DNA of 64,000 bases. Source: Acanthamoeba sp. SK_2022b. Its lineage: Eukaryota > Discosea > Longamoebia > Acanthamoebidae. Numbering within the stretch: position 1 is the stretch's first letter; the number at the start of each line of letters is the position of its first letter. Below the pieces are notes generated by a model. It saw nothing but the letters and a program-made list of their open reading frames with translations, did not search any database and was not told the origin of the DNA. The position numbers and the translations under genes were made by a program. This document shows positions 39,399 to 52,900 of this stretch, one piece after another. Where the stretch lies: contig JANDJZ010000092.1 in assembly GCA_027943245.1 (NCBI GenBank), forward strand, positions 1 through 64,000, written 5' to 3'.

Positions 39399-40139
39399 AG
39401 GCGAGGGGGCAACCCCCCCCCCCCAATGTACGATAGTGGGGTGATGTTAAAAAACCGCAGGTGTGCTCGTTAGCATACGGTGCGTGGAGGACAGCATTTG
39501 CCGTTGACAGCGCATTTGGTGCTGTTGATCTGTTAGTGGTTAACACGCCATACGCAATAGTGTGAGCGTGGACATGACCGAGACCGGAATGAAGCGCTGA
39601 ACAGCGGCTGCAAACCTGATTCCAAGTGAGGCCCTGGCACTGGGACTGACAGTAGCCAATGAAGAACGCCGAATGGCCACACATGGCTACGCCGTCGGTC
39701 TTGGAGCTGTTCAGAGGAGCAGCAGAGGTCAAATGGCTGGGTTTGGTCACACAAGAAAGAAATACGTAGCTTACCTCCCGCACATCGCCACGTCGCGATC
39801 ACACATCGCATAACTGACACGACGCCAGGTCAATCGGCACCTCTCTCGCCAGCTCAATTTATTATGAAGGGTTTCTACGTACCCATACATGGTGATGGCA
39901 CACTCGTTGGTGATGAAGCACTCACCGGTCGTCCTGTTCCATCTGCTTTGCAGGCAGGGTACCTCGGGGCTGCGCTCGCTACCCACTGTTCCCACAACTG
40001 GCCGTCAGGAGTGAGGGGCAAAGGGATGTTTGGGGGGGGGGGGAGTGAGGCTCGCACTCGTGCCGGCGGAGGCATTGACGATGCAAAGGCCGGTTGCCAC
40101 AACGAAAATGAGGACCAACACCAGAACTTCTTGCCTCAT
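39364..40139 (-). CDS. Small secreted Cys-rich protein, spliced
   Basis: The ATG at 40139 starts a good signal peptide (MRQEVLVLVLIFVVATGLCI, cleavage likely after VNASA). Two later exons carry cysteines: TGECFITNECAITM (about 39910) and a final exon with MCGHSAFFIGYC, SQCQGLTWNQVCSRCSALH and ANEHTCGFLTSPHY. The protein probably has disulphides and is secreted or lysosomal. No family was recognised. The last codons cross a run of C (39412-39424) and overlap the 3' end of the RNA ligase gene on the other strand, so the exact stop depends on homopolymer length. Confidence 0.5.
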
Positions 40140-40290
40140 CCTTGCTCTCGCTTGTGGTGTGTTTGTGGCCCTTCGCTGCGTCGCCAAACAGATACGTCGT
40201 CTGCTCTTTCTTCGTTCTCTTTGCAATTTGAAAAAAAAGAGCAAAAAAATTTTTCTTGTTGTTGGCGGCCGCCAAGAATGGGCAAGATGA

Positions 40291-43200
40291 TCAGATGTAG
40301 AGCACTTCGATAATGTAGCTGTCGGCGGTCTCGGACTTGATGCTGTTCATCTTGGACGCGGCGTTCTTGCGTGCCAGCATTCGGCTGCTGAATTTGAGGG
40401 TCTTCTTGTAGTCGGTCAGGTAGGCTTCGAAGCGCGCCAGCTCCTGCACGACGTTCACCTGCTGCTTGGTGATGGCGCCCACACGCTGGATGATGGGATG
40501 GCTGTCGTCCAGCAGCACCAGCTCCGAGAAGCGGCTGTCCAACAGCAGACCCAGCCAATCGATCACCTTTCAATCCCCCCCCCAACGCCACGTCGACATT
40601 AGCGATGCACTTGCAAATCCCTGCGCCAGCTCGAGCTCGGGTGCGGCGTCAGGGGCATACCACGGTGAGGGGCGGGATGGCCCAGTTGGCCCTGATCGTC
40701 GTCTGTTGCTTCCACACGTTGGGGTCACGCTCGCAGTGGGCCTCGAGCCACTCGGTCAAGAAGTTGAGCAGATACTGAAGGGCGCCCACGCAAGATGCGT
40801 GAGTAAAGTACTCGCGAGTGCATACTTGCGTGAGAGAGGTTGTGAGCGGTACCGTGATCTGCTCAAGAGGGAAGGCCTTCAAGTACTGCAGCAGGAACGA
40901 GAAGTTTTCTCGCCTCGCCACCAGCACGTTGCTGCGACCAGGACACGAGGGGTCGTGACAGAGTCAGGCACACGGCCATAAAGAAAAAGGGGGGGGGGGA
41001 AGGAGGAAAGGCCGTACAGGAAACGCTTGGACATGATGTCGACGGCTTCCTGTTCGGTGATGGAGGACTCGTCCTTCTTCTTCTGCTTCACTTCCTTCAT
41101 CAAGTACTGGGCCAGCTCCTTGTTGCTGGCTCGCGGTCGCGTGAAGTGATCGATGAGGGCGACCACGTCCACCGTCGGAAGGTCGTGCGTTGACTCGATG
41201 AACGTGCGCAGCACATTCTGAGCGAGCGGTGTAGGGGCGGGGGAGTTAGCAAACCCCACTCCAGGGCGCAGCAAGGTGGGCAGCTCGATGGGCGGCGCGC
41301 ATACGTATTTGTTTTGCGCCAGGAGGGCTGTGATCAGGTCGGGGATGTCCTGCGTGGAAAGCTGGCCCTGCCTGAGGAGGTACTCCAGCTCGTTCCACAT
41401 GCCGAGACGAAGGCACTTGTCTCCGACCTGACGGATGAAGCGGTGCGAAAACCGCTGCGCCTTGGCCTTCCCGTAGATCTGGGCGACCTCCTTGAAGTAG
41501 CGCTGGAGCAGGGCGGCGCCGGTATTCTTGTCCGACGCGGCGAGGATCGCTGCTATGACGTCCCTCTCCTTTTCGTTCGATTCCACGAAGTTGTCCCAGC
41601 TCTTGTCGTCGAAGAAGATCTCGCGCGACAGCTCGATCTTCTTTTCCTCGATCTCCTCGCTCTCTCGGTCCACGTCCAGCGCCTCCTTGATCTCGACGAT
41701 CAGGTCCTGCGTGTCGGTGACCTCGGTCGACTCCACTTCCATAGCCGCGTTGGAATTCTTCTCCGTGATGGCGCTCACGAGGTCCAGCAAAATCGGCGAC
41801 GAGAAGGACGGCAGCGCCTCTGTGGCACAGCGAAGAACGAGATCGGGGAGAGAAGGAAAAGAGAGAAAGGGAGTGGGTTGAGTTGGGGCTGAAGGAACAC
41901 ACGGCGACGACGAGGCATGGCACAGCACGAACCTTCTTCGGCAAAGGACAGAGTGGACTTCATCTTGTTGAGCAGCATGCCGAGCGCGGGCTGCGGGCAG
42001 TAGAGCGGGCAGATGGCGACGTGGTTCTCAAGGGCCACGACCACGTACGACGCGTCTGTGGAGACCGCGAGCTGTTGACCAGCAAAGAGCAATCGAGCCG
42101 TTAGCTCCAAGTAGCGACCTGGAGACTCGGTTACCGGCAGGACGCACCTGCACTACGCGTTCGTCGGGAGCCACCGGACTGATGACGATGTCCTCCGACT
42201 GTTCGAAGTTGACCTCGCGAGCTCCGTGGAGGTTGCCGTGGATGGGGTCCCACAAGGTGAGCCAGGCTGCGCGACAAGCACAGATCTCAGCACACCCTGT
42301 AGGAAAAAGTAACGGATGACGATGGCGATGTACGTTGTCCGGTGTCCTTTCGCTTGCCGGAGAGGGCAATGAAGGACTGGAACGGGGCTGACGCGATGCC
42401 CGTGATCTCGCGGTCGAGCCGTCCCGCGGCCTGCTTGCTCTTGTTTTGCTGACCCTGTACAGATAACGTGTGTATGTGTTAAAGGACTGAGGTTTTCTGC
42501 GGGCTCACGTGCGTATGGGGCCTGGCTTGCTTACCAGCTGGGTGATGTGGAAGGCGTTGAGCCTGGTCGACGACTGAAGGAACGGCGGCAGGTCGAACTC
42601 CTGCTTGCCCAGCAAGTGGGGCAGGTTGGAGAAGCGGTAGACCTCCGCGTTGCCGTCCGACCCTAGTACGCGCACATCGACCGGTCAGCAAGCAGCGCGA
42701 TTGGGCACCGCCGACAACTCTGGAGGAGTGAGCGGTACAGAGAATGTAGTGGGTGAGGTTGGCGAAATCGAAGGAGCACGTCGCGACGCCGGGCTTGGCG
42801 TTGGTGGCGAAGCGCTTGATATTGTGCGATACGTTCCACGTGATCTCCTGCTCGATTGTCGAGATGCTCTTCTGACCCTCCTCGACCTTCCTGTTGTTAC
42901 CAACAGAGAGAGAGAGAGAGAGAGTAGCCAGCAGTGAGTACTGGCACATCAAATCAACAGAAGAGAGTGAATAGATGAAGGACAAGGAACACATGCCTCT
43001 TCTTCTGCGAGGGATGGGTGGGAGGCGGGTTGAGAGTGTAGACATGGAGTGCGTAGGTCAGCTCGTCGGACCGGCCCTGGGAGGGAGACGCGACAAGGAC
43101 GAGGACGAACGTGACGCCGCTCTGCTGCAGCCCGAAGGCCTGGGCCCACACGACCTTGGTGTTCGGCGTCTTCGCGCCGGGGGGAAGCAGCGTGGGAGAG

Positions 43201-43822
43201 ATCTTCTCTAGGTCGTGGCTGCAGAGACGCAGAGCGCCGTCCTCGTGCACCAAAATGACGGCCTCGTGAATCATCTTGTCGGTCAGCACGGCCACCACCT
43301 TGCTCTTGAACTGGTGCGTTGAAGGAGAGGTGAAGTGAGGCAGAGTCAACCAGGGGAGAAGACCGGAATGCCCCTCTGAATCTCCAGGTTGCTCGTATTT
43401 ATAAGCAGGAGGAGCACGTACGCCTTTCTTGTGGGTGTCGATGGAGGGATCACGCTGTGTCCAAGTGCAGACGAAGTTGTGGTCCATTACGCCCATGTAA
43501 CGCGCCTCGGGCGATTTGTTGGCCTGCTGAATCTCCATCGCCGGCAGAGTCCATCGGCTGCCGGTCTTCTGAGGCCAACTGTAGATGACCTTTTGATCAA
43601 AGGCCTGCATACGTAACCCGCGAGGTAAGCTTCGAGAACGCCATCAGCACGTAACGAATGAAATCAATGCCGATCCTCCCGTTAATCGCGCACCTCATGG
43701 AGCTGCACGCCGGAGTTCTGAATGGTGACGAGGATCTGTGAGGCATTGATGCTAGACGGAGAGACACCAACCACGGGGTGGTTGGGGTTGGTCTGAAGCA
43801 AGAACAAGCTCGAACCCTCCAT
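40291..43822 (-). CDS. NOL11-like nucleolar protein of U3 processome
   Basis: About thirteen exons. The N-terminal half is beta-propeller-like with segments such as VVGVSPSSINASQILVT, KVIYSWPQKTGSRWTLPAME, YMGVMDHNFVCTW and LAVSTDASYVVVALENHVAI. The C-terminal half is helical. Its last exon is the strongest link to NOL11: VIDWLGLLLDSRFSELVLL, then a coiled helix, and a terminus YIIEVLYI close to the YSIEVLEL end of the animal protein. NOL11 belongs to the UTP-A/t-UTP subcomplex for rRNA transcription and 18S processing in the nucleolus. The acidic region (EVTDTQDLIVEIKEALDVD) at about 41700 is typical of a linker. The start at 43822 faces the SNF2 gene. Confidence 0.75.
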
Positions 43823-44047
43823 TTGTGGCCTCCGTTTAAATCGCGATCGTGACACAGAGATTTTCTGTCGCACTCGCTTCCTGCTTTTCCTTTACTTTTC
43901 TCGCTTTATCCGACCTGGAAAACTCGCTAACTCCACCAAGTTGTCGACACGCACACGCTTTGGCGGGAAAGCACAGCCACCAAAACGCCAACGTTGAGCT
44001 TTGCTGTGGTTTTAGTTTTTTCCCTTGCGCGCGCAACTCTGCCAACC
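43823..44047. promoter_or_regulatory. Shared promoter with E2F-like site
   Basis: A 225-bp divergent promoter for the NOL11-like and PICH-like genes. It contains TTTGGCGGGAAA (43959-43970), a textbook E2F/DP site, 78 bp before the PICH ATG. S-phase/G2 regulation of at least the PICH gene is a reasonable inference. Confidence 0.6.
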
Positions 44048-47000
44048 ATGTCCGCATCGATTGGCGAATCTAGCCTGTTGCGGGCGCTATCACGCCTCTC
44101 CATCTTGGAGGAGGAAATTGAGGACTGCTTGCCCGCTCGAAAACGCGAGCTGAAGCGACTGAAGAAGCGCCGAGCGTCAAGGCGACGATCTTCTTGTAAT
44201 AGTAGCATCTGCAGCTCCCTCGATACCTCGCTCGACACAAGGTAGTGCTGTTTTTTTTCCCGTCAATTTTGAATCTCATCTCACGAATGGCTGTTACGTG
44301 TGCAGAGAAGAGGAGAGTGAATCCAGTGTGGTCGACGCTTCGCTTGGGGGTGTTGAGGATGTGGATGTCGATGCCTACGACGAAGAGGCAGAAGACGAGG
44401 AAACCCGCAGGCTGGCCGAAGAGATCCGCATGCTTGAAGAGGAGACCGCCCGTCTGGCTCTGGAAGCTGACGACGAGGACGATTACAACAGCGAGGACGA
44501 GGAAGCGGAAACCCTTGTCGACGAGCCTGCCCCAGAAGACGAATTTGCCGCCGACGATGATGGTGAAGAGCAGGTTGAGGCTGAGCCATTGGAAAAGTAT
44601 GGTCAAGGCGACGAGGATTATGGAGAGAGCACAGAAGACGAAGACGTATACGAGACGGAGGAAGATGACGACCCAACACTCCGCGGCGTACTCGCTGCCG
44701 TTGCGCAGCTCGAACTCGGCGACGCTGCTGCTGACGTGGAGGAGGGAGAAGTGCAATCCTCCGAGGTGGAGGAAGTGACGGATAACTATGGTGCTGACCA
44801 GGACAGCGGCAGGCAGGGCAGCATGGCCAACGACTCTGGCGATGCTCCCGAGGACAGTGAAGGTGCTGATCTTCCGGTCGATGATGACAGGCTCGACGAA
44901 TCAGCTGAGCTGGATCACACCGATGGAGGCTCTGAGGAGGAGACACCAGACGATGATGAAGTGCAGGCAGGCTCACTTGACAACCAGCATGACGACGCAA
45001 GCGATCCTCGACCCAGGGAAGACGTCGAGCAAGCGGAGGCCGCTGAGGACGATGCCGACGATGACACCGAGGAAGCAGTCGAGCAGGAGAGTGAAGACGA
45101 TGAGCGAAAGCACAAGAAGAAGAAGAAGAAGGAAAAGAAGAGAAGGGAAGAGGAAGCGTCGGAGAGCGTTAAGAAAGCTTCGCGACGTCGAGCTCACGAG
45201 GAGGCGCAGGAGCAGGCGGAGGAAGAGGAGGAAGAGGACAGACCGGTGGTGCGTCGACGATTGAGGAAGCTGGCGGAGGTGAAGGCCCAACGCGAGTCGA
45301 AGAAGAATCACGTACCCCTGTTCTCGGACGAGAGTGAGGAAGAGGAAGAGCAGAAACGGGGCAGTAAAACCGACAAGAAGCGAAAGGATGGCCAAAGAGA
45401 GAGCGAAGTCGAAGAGGCCTCGGTCAAGAAGGGCGGCATGAGGGAGAAGCTGAGGCTGCTCGCGAAAAAGACCGCAGATGAGGCGGCTGAAGAAGAACCG
45501 CGTCTGAGCAGTGAGAGTGAAGCCGAATCGGAGATGGACGGCGATAGCGAGTACCCGACCCAAGACGAGCCGATGCAGGACGAGGGCGATGGCGAAGCGG
45601 AAGGCGATAGTTTCGACGACAAAGACGACGAGCAGCGATCAGCGAAGCCAGAGAACAAGACGCTCCAGAAGGTCAAAGTCGAAGAGAGCGAGAGCTACGA
45701 CGCACCCCAGAGAAAACCAGCGCGTGGTGTCAAGTTCAAGCACGAAGAGGAAGAGGAGGTAGAGCAAGATAATGCCGGAAAGGAGGAGGAAGAGAAGGTA
45801 GAGCGAGATGATGTCGGAGAGGACGACGACGAGGACGACGAAGACGCACCGTCGTGGAAGCGAGTACGTAGGTTTGTTGAGGTAAAGGGCGAGCCGCGCG
45901 CGGCTGAGAAGAAGCAGTCCCGGACATCTGCCAACGACCGCAAGAAGACCGCGACCGTTGAGCCCAAGTCCAAAGGGAACAACGCTGTTGACGAGGACTT
46001 CGTCGAGGAAGAGGTCGAGCGGGTGCAGCTGTGGAAAGGCCTCTCTATTCCGGCCAAGATGTGGGATGGCCTCTACCTGTACCAAAAGGTATACGCAGCT
46101 CACCTCCCTCTACTGCACCCCTAAACTTGTGCTTGCCCTTGCTTACCCTCGTTCTCGCAACAGCGGGGCGTTGAGTTCATGTGGTCGCTCTTCACCAAGA
46201 AGACCGGCGGTATTCTCGGCGTACGTGTGCTGTACAATGGAGTTCTGTTGATTCACGTCAAGTCATCATCTAAAAACGCGTGCGGGTGTCGCGCCTGTGC
46301 AGGACGAGATGGGCCTGGGCAAGACGATCCAAGCACTCGTGCTGGTCCTGGGTGCTCTCACCTCGGGCCGAGCCAAGAGGGTCCTGATCGTGATGCCACT
46401 GTCTGTCATGAAAAACTGGGAAAACGAGTTGATGAAGTGGAGCGACAACGGTGCTATGCTCGAGAGCCGGGGCATGGGTATCTGCATCATGCACGGAGCC
46501 ATGAACAAGAAGAAGAACGAGATCAAGGATAAGGTGCCATCTCCTCCCATCGTCGTCACTTCCTCTCCTCTCCTCTGATTTATACAAACACTCACCAATC
46601 AGTTGATCTCGCGCAGGTCTTCTATCACGAGGGTGGCGTGTGCTTCACCACCTACGGCAACATTCCCACAAAATTGAACTCGTTTGTCTCTATAAACTGG
46701 GACATCGTGCTTCTTGATGAAGGCCACAAGATCAAGAACCACCGGTAACCATGCCTGTCCGACCTCTCCTGGCTTCTTGTTACTATCAGCTCAATGATCT
46801 TTGTCGCGCAGCATCGGATTGTCCCAGGCGATGAGGCGGATCCCCTCGACCACACGCATTCTGCTCACCGGCACGCCCATCCAGAACAACCTGATGGTGC
46901 GCAATGCGACGCGCCTACTCACCTCCCCCGCTTGGCCCGCACTGACCCGCGTGCATCGGTCCAACAAACCAGGAGCTGTGGTCCCTGTTCGACTACACGT

Positions 47001-49861
47001 GCAAAGGTCAGCTCCTGGGAACGATTCACCAGTTCGGTCGCCAGTTTGAGCAGCCCATCAAGTATGCCACGTACAAGTGCGCATCGGCCGAGGAGAAGCA
47101 GCTCGTACATCACCCTCAACTGACCACAACCGCAAGCCGTGTTACCGTGGTGTGGCCATCATCTATTGGTTCACCTCTCTTGACCCACAGGCGCACGAGC
47201 TGTCGAAACAACTCCGTCACATCCTGGCGCCCCATTTCCTGCGTCGCGAGAAGAAGGACGTGTTCAACACCAACGGCGGCGCGCCCAAGACCGACGCCAA
47301 TAAGGAGGAAGGCCAGCCGTCGTCGTCAGAGGAGAGACAGCAGCAGGCCCTCACCACTCGAATGAACGACTTCATCGTGTGGCTCAGCCTTAGCCAGGTT
47401 CGTGTTGCCTCTCCACCAAACCACTGTATCCGCATCCTCACGTGGTCGCTACGCTTGGCACGTATACCAACCAGGTCCAGGAGCAACTCTACCGCAGCTT
47501 CCTTGCTTCGGACCAGGTCAAGGACGTGCTGGCCACGACCAAGAACGTGCTCGAGGGCTTGGTGCTGCTGAAGAAGCTCTGCGACCACCCTCGCCTTCTC
47601 ACGGCCAAGAACTCGCTCGCCGTAGATGCCGATCTGCTCGCCACCTGGTATGCACCTAACCTTTTTCTTTTTTATTAAAAAAAAATCTTTATAAAAAAAA
47701 CTTATTTGTTTCCGCAGTGGCTTCAAGGACTGGCTTCGCGATACGGAGGACGAGGATGCAAACGACGCCACCAAGCTTCGGAAGGCCACTAAGCGCACCG
47801 CCCACAAGGCGAGCGACGAAGAAGACTCATCAGAGGAGGAGAGCTCCGACAGCGAAGAGGATGAGATCGCACGCTTGCCTGTCACGCGCCAAGCGGCCAA
47901 GCGTAAGCAGCTGCTCGCCAAGGCCTCCGGAGATTGCTCTCGGCTGACGTCACACAAGACTCTCGGACTGGACGAGTTCAATGCTCGTCTGCCGCACGAG
48001 GTCAAGATACGAATCTTCGGGTTCGTGTGCGGCCTGGCCGACGTGGAGGAGGCCTCCAAGCTGATGCTGGTCTGCCGCCACTGGAGGCAGGTGGCCAGCG
48101 ACGACGCCCTGTGGTTCCCCATGTGTCGACACCAATCCTTTGTCGATGCCCGTGGTCGCGACCTCCAGGCCATCGCGTTGGCCAACGCCGAGCGGCGCGA
48201 GGCCCGGCGCGCCAAGCAGGAGGCCCGCGAGGCCCGGCGCATGGCCTACACCATTCACCCAACGGCGGACAATGCCGAAGGATGTGCCGAGAGCGACAGC
48301 GACAGCGACGAGGCCGAGGCCGATCAGACCGAGGAAGATGGCGACGCCGCTGCCGATGTGGAGTGCACGGAGGTGCCACTGCCCCCGAAGGAGAACACAT
48401 GGCGCGCGTGTTTCGTGCGCAAGCGACGGGAGAACATGCTCCATATCTCGGCCAAGCTGGTCTTCCTGATGCGCCTACTGCCCAAGCTCCGCGAGGAGGG
48501 GAGCCGCGTGCTGATCTTCTCGCAGTCGCGCAAGATGCTTAATATCATCGAGCGGCTGCTCAACGAGGACAGCTACTCGTTCCTGCGCATCGACGGCTCC
48601 ATCTCTAAGTCGGACGAGCGCCAGCGGCGCGTCGAGCTCTTCAACTCCGACCCGAGCTACTTCTGCTTCCTCCTCACCACCGTGGTGGGCGGCATCGGGC
48701 TCAACCTCACCGGCGCCGATCGCGTGGTGATCGTCGATCCCTCCTGGAATCCCACGCACGACAACCAGGCCGTCTGCCGCGCCTTCCGATTGGGCCAGAA
48801 GAAGAACGTCATAGTGTACCGCCTGATCACGTGCGGCACCATCGAGGAGAAGATCTACCGGCGCCAAGTGTACGTGTGCCGGCCACGCGCACTGCGCAAT
48901 GCTGCTGCTGCGCTGCTGGTTGGCTCACAGGTGGTGCATACGCAGGTTTAAGGGAGCGATCGTGCAGAGCACTATGACGCAGAAGTCATCGCTGCGCTAC
49001 TTCTCGCGCGAGGAACTGGCCGACCTCTTCCACCTGGGCGACCCCCGGGTGGCCCAGACCCAGAAGGACCTGCATGCGCTGCACTCGCACGAGAGGGTCA
49101 CCGACGAGTACACCGACCAGCACATCCGATACCTCCACGAGACCACCGGCATCCACGGCATCAGCGATCACGACCTCCTCTTCAGCAAGACACAGGCCGT
49201 CGAGTCGTCCGCCGCCGCCAAGCAGCAGGCCAAGGCGTATGAACTCCTCCCCCAAACTCACTCACTCATCTGCTCCCTCTCCCTCATTTCGCTTAGTTCG
49301 TGCGGCGCCTAACCGTCATCTCTCGCCGATGTCGTCAGTGCTGTGCGCCAACTCAAGAACCACAGCTCGGATGGAGAGGGAGACGAGGTGATACACGGCG
49401 AACGGGGCGAGCGGTCTGGTAAAGCGAACAGCCAAGCCTCGAACGACGCCGGAGAAGACTCAAAGACGGCCACGGGGAGGAGGAGGTCTGATGAGAAGAA
49501 CGCCGAAGTGCGCCGAAAGAAGAATGACGAGGCGAAGGAGCCGGAGACGGCCCGGGAGAGCGCGCCGTCCGCTGCGAAGCGCAGGCCGCGCGAGTCGATC
49601 GCCGACACGGCGCTCAACGCCTTCACCCCGCCCGTGATGATCTACTCACGCATGATAGAGAAGACCCGCATGCGCAAGCTGGCCTCGCCCGCTGCGTCGC
49701 CTCTCGTCGCCACGCCCCAGCGTAGCAGGACCAAGCTCACCGCAGCCGCCATGGCACGGAAACACCTCGCCACGCCCCCCACCAACGCCAGGAAGGCCGC
49801 CGACAAGGAGAACGCCAAGCCGCGAGCCAACAACGCCAAGCGCCTCGCCTTCGACGAGTAG
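44048..49861 (+). CDS. PICH/ERCC6L-like SNF2 DNA translocase with F-box insert
   Basis: A long Asp/Glu/Lys-rich N-terminal tail (to about 46000) precedes the SNF2 core. Lobe 1 has WDGLYLYQKRGVEFMWSLF, Walker A DEMGLGKT (about 46303), and DEGH in LLDEGHKIKNHR. Between the lobes lies an insert with a convincing F-box (about 47990-48130: LPHEVKIRIFGFVC, LMLVCRHWRQVASDDALW). Lobe 2 has RVLIFSQSRKML, DGSISK, GGIGLNLTGADRVV, DPSWNP and a final RLITCGTIEEKIYRRQV. The following SLRYFSREELADLF matches ERCC6L/PICH. PICH resolves ultrafine anaphase bridges. The C-terminal tail is basic and disordered. About eleven introns are short. Confidence 0.85.
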
Positions 49862-49926
49862 AAAATGAGAGTGTTCCCGCGAGTAGTAAATAGAAAGTGT
49901 GGTTGTGTGATTCTTATTAATTCTTA

Positions 49927-52900
49927 TTAATTCTTTACGCCAACGCGCCACTTGGCCTCGGTGCTGATCCCAGACGTGAGGGCCGGCGCGGCCTCGTCCT
50001 GTGCGGCCGCCGGTCGCTCGTCCTTTTCGTTCTCCAGCCCGTTCGTCGACCTGTCGGCCGGCGCGTGATGCTGGCCGGCAACTGTGGCCGCACGGCTCGA
50101 GTGCTGCTCTGGCGCGGGAGCGGCAGCCGAAACGTGTCCGATGACGGTGGCGCGGGAGGCATCGGCGGCGTGAACGGGGATCCTGCCGCCGCCCTTCTTC
50201 TTGGCGGGCGGCGCCGTAGCCCGAAGGGCGTTGCTCTCGGAGGCTTCGACGGGCGGGACAGCGGTGGCGATCCGCCTGCTCTTGGGCTTCTTGATGCTGC
50301 GGTCGCTGATGAGCTTCATCTTGGACAGGCCTCGCCCCTTGATCATCTTGCTCGCCATCGACTCCCCGACCCCGGACCTGCCCGCAGCGGCGGTCGACGT
50401 GGGCGTGATGTTGAGCCTGGTCTGGTACTCGCGCAGCTGGGCCTGCAGCTCAGCGATCTGCCTGTCCTTCTCCGCGATGATGTTGAGCATGTGCTGGTCG
50501 AAGTTGGCGTCCGAGTCGCGAATTCCCTCCTGAGCCCACTGAAGGAAGTAGCCCTCCCAGAACTGCATCTTTCGCAGACTTCACAAAAAAACCAACATTT
50601 CATTTAAATGAATCAGTTACCAATAAAATAAATAAATTATTTATATTTAATAATTATTTGAGTAGTGCTTACCTGCAGTTGGGAATGAGAACGCGGTTGA
50701 CGGGCTTATAGAATGGATTGACGATTCCGAGGTTGTGCCTCTCCGCCAGGAGGTAGGTCCATAAAGATTCCTGCGCCCACACAAACCACAGGGGGCAAGC
50801 ACCGATGAGTCGGATAGCAGCGCGGCCTCGTGAGGCGAAGGGGGGTCGGGCTGGCGTACGGTGGACTGGCTGAGCTTTTCCTGGACTCGCTCCTTCTCGG
50901 TGTTGTACAGAAAGGTGCCGAACCGGCACGAGTGCGAGTGGTGCAGGAGCTCCAGCAGGAACCTGTTCGAACGCCCACACACTCCGATGATGAGCTCATT
51001 TCTCCCAACTGTCAACCGAAAGAGGGAGGGAAGGAGAGAGAGAGTGGAGAGAATGAAGGCGCCTTCACCGTTCGTTGTACTCAAAGGCGAGCGGAGACTG
51101 GCGGAGCATCTGCCACACACACTCGACCCACTGCATGAAGATCGGTGCGCGCTGCCCGTCTGTTTGAACGCAACCAGACGTGTTACGAGTCAGTCGCTAT
51201 CGCCAAAAGTCAACGTTTGGCCAATGGTGGGAAAGGGGGATCTCCCACTCACCCGCATAGAAGTAGCCGTCGTGTCCGCTGCGGAGAGCGAACTGATGAC
51301 CGAACGAGAGCCAGTCCTTTTCGATCAGCACGATGAAACCCTACATCGTGTGTGCGACGTCCATTCGTTTGTATATCATCATTAACCGCAACCGCAACCG
51401 CAACCGCAACCGCAACCGCAACCGCAACCGCAACCGCAACCGCAACCGCAACCGCAACGCAACCGCAACCGCAACCGCAACCGCAACCGCAACCGCAACC
51501 GCAACCGCAACAAGCCAATGGTAGGGTGGTGTACCTCGATCGTGCGATAGTAGGGGTCGAGCATGATCTGCGCAAGCGAGACGATCTGCGACGTTCGGTC
51601 CCATCCGTCGCTGCAGTGCACCACCACCGGTTCGCCTGTGTGTCCGTGTGCGCGCGTCAGCACGAAAGCGCGCACTCGACCTCTCCCAAGATCAAATTTG
51701 CGTACCGTGCAAATGAACGAATTTGGCAACGTCAGCACTTGACGATGAGATCAGGGAGATGTGCGAAAGCCACTGGGAGGCGTCAAGCGCATAAAGCCAC
51801 TTGCTGTCGTCGTTCGTCGGATTCACGAACTGGTGGCACATATCCCGAACCTAGTTTCCCAACGCGTGCCCCCCCCCCCCGATAGGCGATCAAAAACCAA
51901 CTCAATACGCCATGAGGCTCGCGCACGCGCGCGTCGTGCTCAAAGTCGCATACACTCACGCGCGCACCTTTTTCTGGCTGTCCCTGATCACGTGGATGTT
52001 GTTGATCCCGAGGAAGGAGAGGCTGCAATTCTGGTAGTTGGCCAGCACCTCGTAGCCGGCACCTGCGATCGAGACAGCAGCCAGACGACCGTCAGAACGT
52101 CCAGTGCTGGCCACGCACCAACGCGTGAAGTGAGAGAGAGAGAGAGAGAGTTCGGACCTTTGGCGGTGTTGGCCACGGCGTTGGCCTTGGGCCGTGCGTC
52201 AAAAATGTGGAGCTGCCCGGCTTTGGGCACCGTCCGGATGATGCTCGCCAGGAGTTGCTCGTCCTCGCTGCAGCGGCCTCGCTGCATGCCCGTCAGGGGC
52301 TGACTGCACCGCACGATGGCGGCGCCGCTCTTGGGATCGATCCACGTCAGCACCGGGATGCGGTTTCGCGAGCGGAACTTGATGACCGCCGGCAGCAACT
52401 CCTGCTCAGGGCCAGCCGCGCGTCGGGTCAGTGTCGACACCACCAATTCCAGAGCCACGGGCCACGTGTGTGCCCGCTCGGCACAGACAGAGCGGGCAGC
52501 CGCGTACGTCGGGGAATCGGGCCGGCACGACGAGCCGGGATGGGTAGCTGGGACACCAGCTGTAGTTCTTGTTGATCATGGAAATCTTCCACTTCTTCGA
52601 AGGCACGCCCATGCTGTGATGACCCCAACCCCCAGTGTCAGGTTCCGTCTCTCCCCCTCAAAATCAAATCAGATTAAACATCAAATCGGGTGGTTGGGGG
52701 GGGGTAAAGAGAGTGGTCACCGTTTGTATTCCTTCTCGGCGTTGTAGATCTTCCAGCCATCGACTGGAGGAGGCGTCGCGCGCTGGAGCGACGCGTAGTA
52801 CTCGAACGCGAACAGGCGCGAGGCTGGCCGAATCAATCTGTGGGCCACCGCGCACGTGCGCGTGCGATTCGAATCATGGACGAGGCAGCGCGAAGACGAT

